64,000 nt of DNA from Aquatica leii (taxonomy: Eukaryota; Arthropoda; Insecta; Coleoptera; Lampyridae), in the NCBI GenBank assembly GCA_035610365.1, contig CM069436.1, forward strand, positions 63,875,505-63,939,504. Reading direction: 5' to 3'. The position numbers were made by a program, and so were the translations under genes. The notes below the pieces were generated by a model. That model searched no databases. It had not been told where the DNA came from and saw only the letters and a program-made list of their open reading frames with translations. This document shows, one piece after another, positions 1 through 12,363 of the stretch (positions are counted from its first letter, which is position 1; every line of letters begins with the position of its first letter).

Positions 1-2
1 GG

Positions 3-397
3 AAATACATGGAAGGAAAAACAAAACCAATAATGATTAAACTATAGAAAGAATCCATAAAAATGAATATTTAAAAAAATCTAAAAACACTAAAAAACTC
101 AGATATCTGGATCGATGAAGATTATCCTAAAGAAGTACAAGAAAAAGAAGAAGATTGATACCGTACATGAAGGAGGCAAGAAAAAAGGGATATAAAACGC
201 TAATAAGATACGACAAACTAATAATTAATAACGAAACATATACAACAAAAGACCTAAAGAAAGATGAGGAACATGAAAATGGAGAAACAAGCGATAAAAG
301 TAGACAAAAAAGAACTGTAAACGAAAGATCCTCAGAAAGTGATAAGTTTCAAGAAAATAAAAAAAAAATTAACAGAACTGTCTCAAAAAACTACTAA
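3..397 (+). pseudogene. ORF1-like RNA-binding C-terminal domain of the LINE
   Basis: A short reading frame that changes phase once near 155. Before the break it reads SDIWIDEDYPKEVQEK, and after it LIPYMKEARKKGYKTLIRY. Acidic 'DFP-KEV' followed by 'KEARKKG..T.IRYDKL' is the pattern of the C-terminal domain of L1-type ORF1 proteins, which bind LINE RNA. A lysine/glutamate-rich tail follows and ends at a TAA at 395-397. A frame open from 373 leads directly into the endonuclease, so this part may have been the N-terminal region of one long protein or a separate ORF1. The 5' part is missing at the window edge. Confidence 0.55.
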
Positions 398-1374
398 ACA
401 CCCATAAAGCACAGAATAATGATGACGAACATAGCAATGAACAAGGATACGATTTACACGAGTTGCCCAAATCAAATAAAAAAGAAAAGGAAACAGTAAA
501 ATATACAAGAAAAAAACAAAGGAATAAAAAAAGATACATTATTAAAATAGGAACATGGAACATTAGAACACTATTAGAAACAGGTAAAATGGAAGAAATA
601 GGTAGAGAAATGGAACGATACAAAATCAGTATATTAGCACTACAAGAGATAAGATGGCGAGGCGAAGGAAGAGTAGACAAAGCAAAATATTCAATATTCT
701 ATGGAGGAAACGAAAAACAGGGTCAACATGGAACGGCATTCATGATAGATAAAAAGATAAAGAACAAACTAATACAATTTAAAGAAATAGACGGAAGAAT
801 ATCATATCTAAGAATTAAAAGTGCAATAGCTAACATATCCCTTATAAATGCTTATGCACCCACAGAAGGAGCAGCAATAGAAGAAAAAGAAGTTTTCTAT
901 AACAAACTGCAAGAAAGTTGTGAAAAAATACCCAAACACGATACATTAATAGTATTAGGAGACTACAACGCAAAAATAGGAAGAGAAGATTTCATAAAAG
1001 ACGTGGCTGCGAAAGAAACTATACACGAAATAACAACAGATAACGGCATGAGGTTATGTCACCTAGCAACAGAAATGGATATGTATATTATAAGTACGAA
1101 ATTTAAACATAAAAAAGAACATAAAATTACATGGAATATACCGGGCAAGAATAAAGGCAATCAAATAGACCATATTTTAATTAAAAAGAATAGAGAGAGA
1201 ATGATTGATGATGTAAGATCATACAGAGGAACTAGCGTTGAAACAGATCACAACCTCGTTATAACAAAAATGAAACTAAGAATGGTTGAAGAAAAACATA
1301 GACAAATTAAAAAGAAATGGGACAAAGAAAAACTAGAAAAAGAAGAAGAAAAAAGACATATGAAAATGCGATAA
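373..1374 (+). pseudogene. LINE apurinic-type endonuclease domain
   Basis: An exonuclease/endonuclease/phosphatase-type domain that nicks target DNA to prime reverse transcription. The motifs appear in the usual order: GTWNIRTL (about residue 27 from 463), LQEIRW with the catalytic Glu, NAYAPT, LGDYNAKIG with the Asp/Asn pair, QIDHILI, and ETDHNLVI in place of the usual SDH. The catalytic set therefore looks complete in this stretch. The frame is open from 373 with no early ATG; the 463 codon is a TTG, so the true start is unknown. It runs out of frame near 1,350, where the next frame takes over with the linker to the reverse transcriptase. Confidence 0.8.
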
Positions 1375-3378
1375 ACAACCTACTACAGAAAGACAACAAA
1401 AAAGAAAGTTTAGAGGAAGAATGGAATACAATTAAAATAATTATTATAAAATCGGCAGAAAAGATAATAGGAACAAAACGAGTTAAAAAAAGAAATGGAT
1501 GGTTTGATGAAGAATGCGAAAAGATAATAATAAGAAAGAGAGAGGCAAGAATAAACTGGATAAGAACCTGCAAGCAAGAACATTACGAGAATTACAAGAG
1601 AATAAGAAAAGAAGGCGCAAAATTAATGACAGAAAAGAAACGTGAGTACGTTAACAAAATAATGGAGGAAATAAAGAATGATAATAAGAGCAATACTAAG
1701 CTATACCAACAGTTAAGGTCGCACAAAAAGAAAAAACTTAACCGCAAACATAGACAGGAACACCTGGGAAAATTATCTACTTGAAAAAACAAAACAAGAA
1801 GAAACAGAACAAGAAGAAGAATACCAAGATGAAGTTGAGGAGGACAATATAGAGATAAGAGCACCACAAAAACAAGAAATAGAAGAAATTATAAATAAGT
1901 TACAAAATCAAAAAGCGGCAGGAATAGATAATATATGTAACGAAATGTTAAAGTATGGGGGTAAAGAACTGAGAGAAAGATTATACGGAATAATAAGTAA
2001 AGCATGGGAAACGGAAACAATACCGCAAGAATGGAAAATAGGAATTATTATACCAATACCCAAAAAAGGAGATCTAATGAAATGTGATAACTACAGGCAA
2101 ATAACACTACTGAATACCACGTACAAAATACTAACTACAATTATACAAAAAAGATTAAACCAATACACAGAGAAGACCATTGGTGAATATCAAAATGGAT
2201 TTCGGCCAGGGAAATCTACAATAGAGGCCATCCATACAATTAGACAAATTATAGAAAAAACGTACGAAAAAGGTAATGAAATACATATAATGTATATAGA
2301 CTTTAAACAAGCCTTTGATACCCTTAAAAGAAAAATGATACTAAAAGATGCAAAAATCAAGGTATTCCGAAAAAACTAAGAAGTCTAATTAAAATAACCA
2401 TGGAAAAATCAGAAGCCGTAGTACAAACACATGAAGGAACAACAAAGAAAATAGAAATAAAACGAGGGGTTAGACAAGGAGACGGATTGTCAGCAACCTT
2501 ATTTAACATTGCAATGGAAGGTATAATAAAAGAATGCGAAATCACGGGATCTATTATACAAAAAATGGTGCAAATAATAGCATATGCCGACGATGTTGCG
2601 GTAATAGCAAGAGATAAAAAAAATTAGAAGAAATAATAGATAAAATAGAGCAAACATCATAGGAAGAGGACTGCAAATAAATCAAATAAAGACAAAATAT
2701 ATGAAAATCACAAGGAAAAGTGAGCAAACAAAAGAAAAAAAAGAAACAAAAATAGGGAAACATAAGTACGAAGTGATACAAAACTATAGATACCTGGGAG
2801 TAATAATAAATAATAAAAATGACAAAAGCATAGAAATTGCGCAAAGAATAAAAGCCGGACATAACACTTTCCATAGATACAAAGATATATTGAGAAGTAA
2901 ACATATACGTAAGAAAACGAAACTTATGCTATACAAATCAGTTATAAGACCTGTAGTAACCTATGCCGGAGAGACCATATGTCTAACAAATAAAGATGAA
3001 GAAAAAATGAAGATATTTGAAAGAAACGTAATTAGAAAAATAATGGGACCCAAGAAAATCAACGGAGAATATAGAAGGCTCATGAATACAGAAGTGAATG
3101 AAATACTAGAAAACGAAACCAAAACAAGAATAATTAAAGCAAAGAGAATGAAGTGGTACGGACACGTGCAAAGAAGAGGAAACGAAGCAATTACAAAGAA
3201 AATCATGAAATGGAACCCACTTAACACTGGACAGAGAGGAAGACCTAAACTCCGCTGGGAAGATCAAGTAATAAATGACATAAAAAAAATGGGAATAACC
3301 AGAGCAAAAGAAAAGATGCAGGATAGGGAGGAATGGCAGAAAAAGACAGAAAAGGCAAAGAAACACATGAACTTATAA
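1350..3378 (+). pseudogene. LINE reverse transcriptase and C-terminal region
   Basis: Reverse transcriptase of the same LINE, broken into four frames. Recognisable blocks are the linker YENAINNLLQ (1,355), KAAGIDNICNEML (1,915), IIIPIPKKGD and NYRQITLLNT (2,045-2,110), GFRPGKSTIEAI (2,200), DFKQAFDTL (2,300), VRQGDGLSATLFNIAMEG (2,470) and IAYADDVAVIAR (2,577), the last holding the catalytic YADD. After another shift the thumb and tail continue at 2,701 with YRYLGVIINN, RMKWYGHVQRRGNE and GRPKLRWEDQV, ending at 3,378. The last block is the cysteine-free tail usual in RTE-like elements of insects. All catalytic Asp residues are present, but the frame breaks prevent a full product. Confidence 0.85.
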
Positions 3379-3480
3379 AAAAACATTAATAAAAAAAAAC
3401 AAGCAAACAAACAAGAAATCATAGCAGAGTGACTAACTGCTATGTAAAACACATAAGTCAAAAGAGCTCAAACGAGCGGT

Positions 3481-4270
3481 TACAATTCCAAAATGGAATG
3501 TATAACCTTATATATATATAATATACATTATATTTTGTCCTGCTTTCTCTGAAATTTTTCAAATTTAAAAGAGAACTACATCAAAAACATCACAAATATA
3601 ATGTTGGTGGTGCATTTTTAACTAACCGAATATATCAAATTTAAAATTTAAATGGGTTACGTAGTACCAACTCTTAAATATATAATACTCTAGTATCTAT
3701 TTGTATGACATTTTTAAAACGTTGTTTTTTTCTAATTTTAACTAAGTTTTACAACTTTTAAACAAATTTTTTAACACAAATTTCTGCTTAAATAATTATT
3801 GAGTTTTGAAGCATAGTTTTACGCCGATTTCGATTTTATGCTTTAAACCTCTAGAATTTTTTTTTGCTATTCTATAACTGTGCTAACAACAAATATTGGA
3901 CTGGAACAACAATGCTTATGCTGATGGTATCATGTTTAATTCATTCAAAAAACAAAAAAATTGATAACAGGAATATAATAGACGTAGAATATTTTACCAA
4001 CACAATATGTATCAAATCTGCGATGTATCGGCTTATGTTTTCAAGTGCGCAGGTCTTTATTGTAACCGTATAAAACGTTTATGCATTTAATTGCACATGT
4101 AACTGGTGTCGGTGCACATGCGTACAAATAAATATTTATAAAGAGTTTCTAGTAAAATAAACTGAAATAAAATTGTGTGCTGGAATCATTAAACTTTCTG
4201 AAACAACTCTGTTTTGTATAAATTGTTTGTCTCATATATAACATATAGGGCATTTCTTGGTGTAATTTTA
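3481..4270. other. AT-rich spacer, no recognised feature
   Basis: About 790 bases between the LINE and the next coding stretch. There is a TA-rich run near 3,511-3,532. A 69-codon frame at 3,864-4,073 has no recognised motif, and I treat it as chance. Confidence 0.5.
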
Positions 4271-4272
4271 GA

Positions 4273-4560
4273 ATGGCAGATTAGAATAATAAAAAGACTC
4301 TCCCAGATAAAGAATTAGTGGAAATACTTGAAAATTGGAATCAAAGGACAGACGAGTATGAGTTAAGCAATAGTGAAGACATTAGTAACGTTGACGCAGA
4401 TAATTTAGAGATTGAGAATATTCTTATAATATTTAAGCACCAGGCCAAAACACTTAAAATTGAGAAAAACATATTACGCGAGAGGCAAATGAAGATCAAG
4501 AGAACGAAGAACCAACTAGAAAAAAAATCTAGTTTTGAACAAAAACGTTTTTTCCTTTAA
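4273..4560 (+). CDS. Acidic orphan ORF, possibly the N-terminus of a transposase
   Basis: A short frame read as KTLPDKELVEILENWNQRTD, then an acidic stretch with SEDISNVDADNLEIENIL, then a basic stretch ending at the TAA at 4,558. A stop falls only three codons after the ATG at 4,273, so translation from that ATG is blocked. An acidic leader followed by a basic region is typical of piggyBac-type transposases, and 'KELVEILENW' resembles such N-termini, but no transposase catalytic core follows. I do not assign a function. It sits immediately before the Copia remains and may be an unrelated scrap. Confidence 0.3.
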
Positions 4561-5235
4561 AGGCAATTCTACGCTGCTAGCACACATTAGAGAGAAAATG
4601 ACCGTTGCAGAAAGTTGATAGTATTGACAAAAAAAACAAATAAAAAAACTAAAATTTTGTGCCCAAATAAGATAGTCTGATTGGAAAAAATAAAATCAAG
4701 ATGAGGACAAAGAAATGGCAGCTTCCAGTTTTAAATCATTTTATATATATGACTATTGTCAACATTTAGATACTGTAGAACAGTTTATAAAGCAAACCAA
4801 TAAAAACACCTTACTTTGTCTCAATTTAGAATTGCGGTAGCAGACTTATATATGCACGATTAAGGGTGTACAAAATACAAATAATAATACGGTATTTGCA
4901 GCTAATTAAATTTATTATGACTTCAGCTTATATCAATACGACGAGTTCTGACAATAGATTGCCGTAAATTAAAAAATTACGTGGTCGTAAAAATTACAAC
5001 ACTTTTGTTTGAGGTCAAGATCGTTTATAGAGCTTAAAAGTCTGACCATGTGTAAAATACACTGACATCTCTCTAGAAGAACAGAAAATGAGTCTAAATG
5101 TTCAAACAAAATCTAAAAATCTTTTAATGATTGAACTATGTTTATGTATGAATAAAGAAAAAAAAACACGGAAACTCATTTAGAGAGAACAAAGATGAAT
5201 TTTTTTATTGTGGAACAAGAAAATAGCAGTAAAAT

Positions 5236-6410
5236 AAATGGTTTGTTGACTCCGGGTCTACCAGTTATCTGTAATGATAAGACAAGCTTTAAAGACATTG
5301 AAAAAAAAAGTTTTTGCAAAATAATAGTAGATGGGAAATGGAAAAGACATAAAAATTAAAAAAAAAGGTTGAACATTGTTAAAAGACAGTATAAATAAAA
5401 ATGAAAGAAAAATAAAGTAGTTGATGTTTTATATGTTCTAAAGTTGCAAAACAACTTATTGTTAGTATCAAAAGTTATTGCTGCTGGTTATACGATAAAT
5501 TTTGACAAAACTGACTCTTACGTAAAGAAGAATAATGTATGTATTCTAAAAGTAAAGTATATGAATGGTTTATACGGAACATAAAAAAGTTGCAAATTGT
5601 ATCCATATTTGGCATAGGCGTTTAGGACATAAAAATCCATAAATACTAAAAACATTGATTACAAAAATCTGGCAAATGGAATTAAAATTGAAAATTGCAA
5701 CGTCATAAAGCAATGTATATTATGTGTAAAAGAAAAATTAATTAATAAGCCTTATTCTGTTGCAGTAGTGTCAAACGTCACACAAGTAAGCAAGAAAAAT
5801 ACTTTGTGACGTTTACTGATAATTTTACAAGGTCGACAGTTGATTTAATAAATACAAAAAAAGGTAAACGAAAAATTAAAAAAATTTTTGAGAGAAATGA
5901 AAAGTCAATTTCGTCGAAAGTTTTTATAAGTGATATTGGTACGTAATACAACAAAAAAATATTCAAGCATTACTGAAGACATTTGAAATTAAATTTCAAA
6001 CGACTGTACCTTACCGTTCCCAACAAACTGGAATTTTAGAATGCAAAAACCTAATTCTTATGGAACCTGCTCAATGTATACTGCTGGATGCAAACTTGCA
6101 ATACAAATTTTGGGGTAAAGCAATACTTAATGCAAATTATTTGTCAAATCGATTGCCAACAAAGTGCAAAGATAAAACACCGTATGAAATGTGGCATGGT
6201 AAGAAACCTAATTTATGACATTTAATTACGTTCGGAAATCAATCATTTATGTATGTAAATCTAGAAAAACGAACAAAGCTAGACAGCAGAGCAACAAAAG
6301 AAATGATATAGATATAGAATATTAGATCTAAAAACAGACAAAATAGTTATAAGTCGAAGAGTTACTTTCAATAAATTTATAAATCAACTATTTCAAGAAA
6401 TACATCATTG
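5236..6410 (+). pseudogene. Copia protease, gag-pre-integrase and integrase remains
   Basis: The aspartic protease site reads WFVDSGSTS at 5,239-5,265 and shifts frame just after. The gag-pre-integrase block follows with VDVLYVLKLQNNLLLVSK (5,420) and IHIWHRRLGHKNP (5,600-5,640), then a C-x2-C pair (QCILC, 5,713). The integrase core begins YFVTFTDNFTRS with its first Asp at 5,818, the second is in SDIGT (5,932) and the Glu in GILECKN (6,039). Downstream blocks YKFWGKAILNANYLSNRLP and KTPYEMWHGKKPNL are typical of copia integrase. The three acidic residues are kept while the frame is broken in many places, which fits neutral decay of a once functional copy. Confidence 0.8.
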
Positions 6411-6589
6411 TAAAAACAAAGAAGAGCAAAGTAATGATAGTTTAGATCTAAATAAAGAAGAAAAAAGTAATTAAAATTTAGAAGAAAAAAATACAAAGAT
6501 GATGTAAAAGAGAAAAATGAAGACATACCACAAAACATAATTGAACAAATTGAAAAGAAAAATGTTTAAAAAAACATATAAAAAAAACA

Positions 6590-7260
6590 AAAACAGGAGC
6601 GATTGTTACAAGATCTGGAAGAGTATCAAAAATGAAGAAGTTGCCGGTTTACGTTGCTTATCACGCGTCAAGTATTATTAGTCTAGATGAAAGTCCAAAT
6701 GACAGCAATTCAAAGACAATGCAAGAAACTTTATCGAAAGGCATTGGAAAGAAACTATGAAAAGAAAGTACGAGGTTGGGATTTTTGTCGATAGTCTACT
6801 CTCAAGAAAATCATCAAAATCAGTATTTTGGTTCAAATGGCAAGAAACGTTACAAAGCTTAACTAGTCGCCAAGTACTTTACTTAAGAGTACGGAGTTGA
6901 CTACAACGAAACTTTTTTATTAGTGGTACGCAATTGCACAATAAGAATAATTCTTACGTTGTTTGTGAAATTTGATTTTAAGATTGATCACATAGATTTT
7001 GACTATTTTATTGATGAAACAAATAATAATAAAGTTTGCTTACTTAAAAAAAACAATTTACGGTTTAAAGCAGTCTTCAAAAATGTGGAATAACTAATAC
7101 TTTGTCGCTCGATCAATTCATGAACCTTGCGTTTTCATTAAGTCATACTCAGGTTATGTTTTTAATATTGCAAATAGTGCCATATCTTAGAAACCACAAA
7201 AGCAATCTTGTGTAGCACTCTCCAGTACAAAGGCGGAAAACATATAGATACAAAAAGTGT
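6590..7260 (+). pseudogene. Copia reverse transcriptase and RNase H remains
   Basis: Fragments in order are RSGRVSK (6,610), a block ending KKRYKA-LVAKY (about 6,840-6,875, equivalent to RYKARLVAKG), EYGVDYNETFLLV (6,885-6,925), IYGLKQSSKMWN (7,056-7,090) and GYVFNIANSAIS followed by KPQKQSCVALSSTKAE (7,150-7,240), the last being the RNase H region. The part that should carry the catalytic YVDD is absent between the LKQS and GYVF blocks, so this copy lost part of its polymerase through a deletion. Confidence 0.75.
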
Positions 7261-7490
7261 GCGTAGTAGTAAACATGCGTTTTGTGTTAAAAACTTTAAT
7301 TCAAAGTAATCATTGGATTAAAGGTAAGTGTTTGTATTGTTATATCTAATTAATTTATTATGAACGAATTTAATTAGTGTTGTTATAATAATGATGTTAA
7401 GTTGTAAAGTTGTGTGCGTTAATGAAAATAAAATAATATTTTGTCAGTTTATATTGGCGTATAGTTTTATTTCTACCTACCGACCAACAC

Positions 7491-9142
7491 CTTTTACCTC
7501 ACATTATTCTTTTTCGAAACTTAACATATTGTTAACACAAATAAAATAAAAAAGATTTACTAATCTTAAGAAAACAATAAAACAACAAATTGTTTAAAAT
7601 TACTAGCAACAATGTACTAAAAATAAAATACTTTTATCCAAACTAAAAAAATCTTTGGATTTTTTGTAGTAGTTTCTCCATTTTGCTTTAATGTACATTG
7701 TTGATTAATAAAAATTGTAATACAAGTATAACAGCAATTTTTGATATATTATAGTTGGTAGCAGCGATCAGCATCTACCTACTTTCTAATTAAAAATTTA
7801 AAAGTACTTGACATTTCTATTACTAATTTTTTTTTATATTGACTTAATACGTTGATCTGACAGCTAGTACTTATTACCAACCTTATATATTACACACGCA
7901 CAAATAATTTCAATTGCCTATTTCTTTGAAAAAAAAACAATTACTTTTATACAAAAACAATTCATGAAACATAAATTATTTTGATTTAATATAGATAATA
8001 CATAAATTACTACAATGAAAAATGTTTTAAACATACTGTTCTAAAGCATTGTTTTTGTCACAATTCATGTTTAAACTAATTTCAATGTTAAATGTACTTT
8101 TTGGGCATTTTCAGCAAAAATGAAATTAAATAAAATACTATATCTAAGCTGTAAATTTCATACCTTAAATTGAGACTTTTAAATCCATTTCAGTTTCTAA
8201 ACACAGTCTTAATTTAAACTATAACTTCAATGTCTTTTTTATTGAACACGCACAAGTTCACTTAAACGTAGTTATTGTCGACTGACGCAATCTATTTAGA
8301 CTAACATCTCTTATCACCTACTTTAAGTACTTTCTCAAACTTAATACTAAGTATACGTTGGTGGTTTGCCAAAACAACGATCATCCAGTTTTGTTTTTAT
8401 TATTTTATTTAAATAGCTGTTGACTCACGGTGGATATAAAGACGTAGCTCCCACAATTGAAGTTTGAAGTACACAAGCATCGCTTGCCTGTTTATCATTT
8501 ATATTCGTACTAGCACTACAAATCTTAATTTCAATGAATAAACTAACTAAAAATGCTTAAATGTACGTATACGTATTCTACAATGGATAGAAAGGTATGA
8601 ATTTAAATGTTTGCGTACACGTTTTACATAATAAAAATTCTTTTAAAATATTTTATAATCTTAGTGATGTTTTTTGTCGTATTACAATTTTAATTATTAG
8701 ATTTTATTAAATTTAAAACATTGAATATAAAAATTATTTATTTTAATAAATTTTGTTATAAAGAATATTCTCTTGTTAGATACAATAGCTGAAATATTTG
8801 TACTATAACAAAAGCGTTTGGCAAAGTTACAATAATTATCACTTTTGACAGTTGTTTTAGTTCAAGAATCTATTCTTTGTTGTTACACGAAATAATTACT
8901 AAGTGTTAATTTGAAATGTAAAAACAATACCTTATTTATTTTTATACAAAAACTTTTTTAGGATCTTAGTTTGTTAAAGAATGTTTACAATTTAATTTGT
9001 CAAAGGTTTAAATGCTCAGCTCATAATACTCACCTAGACGACGCTTATATTCAACAAAAATACACATCAGTTGCTTATGACTTAATAAATCAATTAAGTG
9101 GATACTTAATTTCAGAATAAGTCATGTTTAAACTACGTCAGT
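7491..9142. other. AT-rich spacer
   Basis: No coding motif or repeat recognised on either strand. A string resembling a TATA box (gatataaag near 8,434) is followed by no plausible gene. Confidence 0.5.
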
Positions 9143-9160
9143 GCGGGAGATATTTCCCGC
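9143..9160. repeat. GC-rich hairpin in AT-rich surroundings
   Basis: GCGGGA and TCCCGC are perfect 6-bp arms around the loop gatatt. The G+C patch (about 9,136-9,180) contrasts sharply with the flanks and could be the end of an unrecognised DNA transposon. I could not find a partner terminus. Confidence 0.35.
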
Positions 9161-9699
9161 CAGCGCCAAAGGTACCTCTTCAAAATCGTTAGTTTCCAGG
9201 TCAGACAGATTTTTAGATTTTAAAGAATTTAATTTAAAAAATCATATTTGTGCAATTTTAGGTTAAAAATTTCGTCTAATTTGGACACTTTTGATTTTGG
9301 TATTTGAATCAAAAAACCGTTTACAATCAAAACAAGGTATATTACTGATAATATTTTTTACTTTTTATCTTTTTAAATTTTTATTATTGGTTATTTTGTA
9401 TTTTAAAGCTTGAATCTGGAAATTCTAGCAAAACTGTTATTAGGATCTAGTATTCTGTTCTTCTATGTTTTTCTCTTATTTTCTTAAAATTTATGAAAAG
9501 TGATAGTATTGTTTCTATTCTACGATTTGCGTTGTGTCGTAAACTTTTTATAAAATTTAGGTATTACAAGCGGTTTTTCTCAACTATTTCTTAAAATAAA
9601 AGCATTTTTTTAAAGAATTGTTTTTTGTTAGTTGAATTTTAGTTAGAATTGTTGATTGATATACGATGTTCATAAAGTAATCTTTTGTTAAAGTGAAGA

Positions 9700-12300
9700 A
9701 CTGGGTAGGTTCATAATGATAAAAAAGAATATTTTTTGTGTGGTTATATATACAAAAATCTCTTTACGTAACTATCAATTTTGTAAAGTTTTAGAATAGC
9801 AGTGTCTTGTAAACGCAGTGAATCAACTAAAATAGCAAGCTGAGAATAACCTGGAGAAACGGCAAAAACGGTTGCTATGTTTTGAATGAATTCTTTGAAT
9901 GTTTCTAATTTTGGGTTATCTCTATTCTAAAATGCTAATGAAACTCAAATTATCGAACAACATTCAATTTTATTGGATATAATATCCAACCACAAACTTT
10001 TATAACATTACAGAAAAGTAAAAAAATAATATTTTACATAACAAATAGTAAAGAATGTGGAATAATGGAGTATTATGAACAAATTCATATTACCCACAGA
10101 CAGTGATCTTCCAAACAGTAGCAAAATTTTGCTAGTGCAGCCTCAATTTCTAGTTTTTTTTCTGCTTTTTCTTCACAAACAACTTTTTTGTTAAGTTGAA
10201 GCTCTGGTGACTCTTCTAAAGCTGATACATTTGTTTTTAAATTGTAAAAAACGTTTTAATTTGAAAAAGCAAAATCCATATTACCTATTTTGGAGTATTA
10301 TATTAAATAATACTTAAAAAACCTGTCTTTTCTAAATATTTTGTATTTAACACAACTACAATGGTTTCGACTAATTAATACTTTAAAGTCATTTTCAGGT
10401 TTTCAATAATTACAGCAATACTAAAAGCATTTAACAACTAATCTTATCAACCATTATAGTTGTGTTAAATACAAAATATTTGAAGAAGTTTTATAGTTCT
10501 TAAGTTTTAATTTGAAGTTTTTGCATTTTTCTCTTTTTAGCATAAAATGAAAATTTTGTGTATCTGTTTCAAATCGATAAAATTGATATAAAATGTAGTT
10601 CCCAGTTTTCTGGTTTACTTTCTAAAAGTTTTATTCCGACTAACTTATAAATGTGTTCAGCTATGATATTTCCTGAGGTACCCAGTCTCACTACATTGTT
10701 CTTAGAAATCTTGGTACCTTTACCAGTACACACCAAGAAATAAAAAAAAATTATTCTGATACGTTCTAGTATATGTTATCTAATGGATTAGTACGCTGGG
10801 TTTCAACATTATTCATAAAATTCAAACATCTTTGGGGTTCCAAGAATCATTTTCTTAACACGTATTGGTTAAATATTAGACTATACAACAAAAGATTAAC
10901 CGACCAATCTTCTTTTATTTAAAGTATTTTATTTCTAAACCTCAACATATTGACGACGATAAAAACGTAGAATTCGATAACAGTTACATCTTTCTAGTTG
11001 TTTTCTTAACTTTGAGTAGCGAATCTGTTTGTTTCTACAATAATTTCCGTAATCTTCTGAAAATGTAGTTTTAAAATAATGGAGTATAAGATACATGAGA
11101 ATTGTTTTATATTGTAAAGGTCCCACTCTTGAACTAAACGTTTAACTTTGTCCACTTGTCTATTAATAGATGTTAATGTATTTCTTAGGGTCGCAAATAA
11201 CCGCTTTTTTCTTTAGAACTTATCTTACTCTTTTGAACACTCAGTCCGCTACAAGAAAACTATTACCATGAGCTGGATAATGTAAGATAATTTCAGACAC
11301 TTAAAGTGCGCAGTCAGTAAAGTAGCGTATGTACTATATACGAATTCTTATTCTCGCCAACATCGCCATTGCAAAATAATCTTTATTGTTTACTCACATA
11401 ATTATTAAAAAAAAACATGGATAAGAAAGTACTGCAAGCTTGCGTTTCTTCCTACGTAAAAGAAATTAGATGTTTTAATTCCATATGTACTCATCAAAAT
11501 CATAAAATCTGATCTGTCTTAAATAAAAGAAATCTTATATTGAAAATTTGGTAACGTTTTTTGCTTTTGCTGTTTTAAATTTATGCAAATTCTACAGCTG
11601 GTGAAAAAAACCAACATAATATTCTGTGTAAAACAATTTTTTTCAGATAGACAACAACACTTTTGACGTTTTTAACGCTGTAGGGTTGTACATCCTAAAT
11701 AACTTTTTGTATGCATTTCAGGTAATAAATAAATTTGTTTTGACGTGTTTCTATTATAGTAGATCTTCATTGCAAACAGATATTTAAAAATTTTTGAGTT
11801 GCATCTGTTTTGCTAGGGTTTTTGAAAGTGTTTTTTTTTCACTACTTTTTTTAATTATAATCTTCTTTGTTGAGGCATTTTGCAATTGCACGAATGTTTC
11901 TATATTAAACACCCAACTAAGAAAAAAAAATGTTCATAAGGGTAATACTTTTGATTCTGTAAGAAAATGGTAGTATACACAAAAGTCTTTTTGCTTTCGC
12001 ATGTTAGCATTTTTCAGCAGGTTTACTACTTTTGATTTGTTTCTTTTGCAGAGTCAAGAATTTTTCTAATTTGTAATTTTTGTCAACGTGAGTTATTTCA
12101 TCAAAACCACCAATGCTTACTTCTGCGCACTTTCTAACTGCAGCGCCACTGAAATCTTTTTTCGCTATTAATATTACGAGTGTAAATCATCTGAATTGTT
12201 AGACTAGTTGGTACTGTCCTTTTAGGGAAAATAAATTTATGAGCATCAGTATTTGCAAAGTTAAATCCAAATAAAATTTTGCACTACTGTTACTAATAAG
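9700..12300 (-). other. Unassigned minus-strand stretches with coding-like character
   Basis: Several short minus-strand runs read like worn protein rather than random AT-rich sequence, for example LEESPELQLNKKVVCEEKAE (about 10,160-10,220), a run at 10,935-11,260 containing GNSFLVAD and ICDPKKYI in a neighbouring frame, and GGFDEITHVDKNYKLEKFL (about 12,055-12,115). The middle run weakly recalls proteins of the DUF7869 kind found in insect repeats, which carry a GHSxLPND block. The evidence is only by eye, the frames shift repeatedly, and no catalytic motif is visible. I leave the family open. Confidence 0.2.
10334..10481. repeat. 148-bp inverted-repeat element (MITE-like)
   Basis: Arms 10,334-10,366 and 10,449-10,481 are 33 bp each and differ at one position when one is reverse-complemented. 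The 82-bp spacer holds no ORF. On the minus strand the spacer reads CTGAAAATGACT, then AGTCGAAACC, a short stem followed by CGAAAC. Confidence 0.75.
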
Positions 12301-12363
12301 AATTATGGAACATACCACATAGTTTTTACAAAATTTATTAGCGTTAGTAATACTATTCATGTT

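Larger units (their letters stand above)
1..3480 (+). mobile_element. RTE/BovB-like non-LTR retrotransposon, cut by left window edge
   Basis: This is one LINE copy read in the order ORF1-like C-terminal domain, apurinic-type endonuclease, reverse transcriptase, C-terminal GHVQRR/GRPKLRW block. The endonuclease resembles the BovB-type domain found in CFDP2-like proteins of insects, so I assign the RTE clade by motif memory. At least four frame changes (near 155, 1,350, 1,735, 2,355 and 2,640-2,700) split what must once have been continuous reading frames, so the copy is dead. The coding strand is strongly A-rich. The last stop is at 3,378 and is followed by an A-rich 3' stretch. I place the end at about 3,480 only because the A-rich character stops there. 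The 5' end lies outside the window. Confidence 0.85.
4690..7490 (+). mobile_element. Decayed Ty1/copia retrotransposon, copy 1
   Basis: Domains appear in the copia order: protease, gag-pre-integrase, integrase, reverse transcriptase, RNase H. The gag part (about 4,690-5,230) is not clearly readable. Many single-base breaks and stops mean no protein longer than a few dozen residues can be made. The RT palm and part of RNase H are missing between about 7,090 and 7,150, which is a deletion relative to intact copia elements. A possible 3' LTR end lies near 7,480-7,489 (the sequence reads ccgaccaaca, a typical CA-ending LTR tail), but I could not find a matching 5' LTR, so both boundaries are approximate. 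Confidence 0.75.

Noticed and set aside
369..680. 103-codon minus-strand ORF rich in Ser, Leu and Phe
   Set aside because: Shadow of the A-rich LINE endonuclease; all the long minus-strand frames between 369 and 3,461 have the same cause.
3864..4073. 69-codon ORF before the Copia region
   Set aside because: No motif, and neither the LINE nor Copia continues into it.
5778..5966. 62-codon minus-strand ORF
   Set aside because: Antisense of the Copia integrase core.
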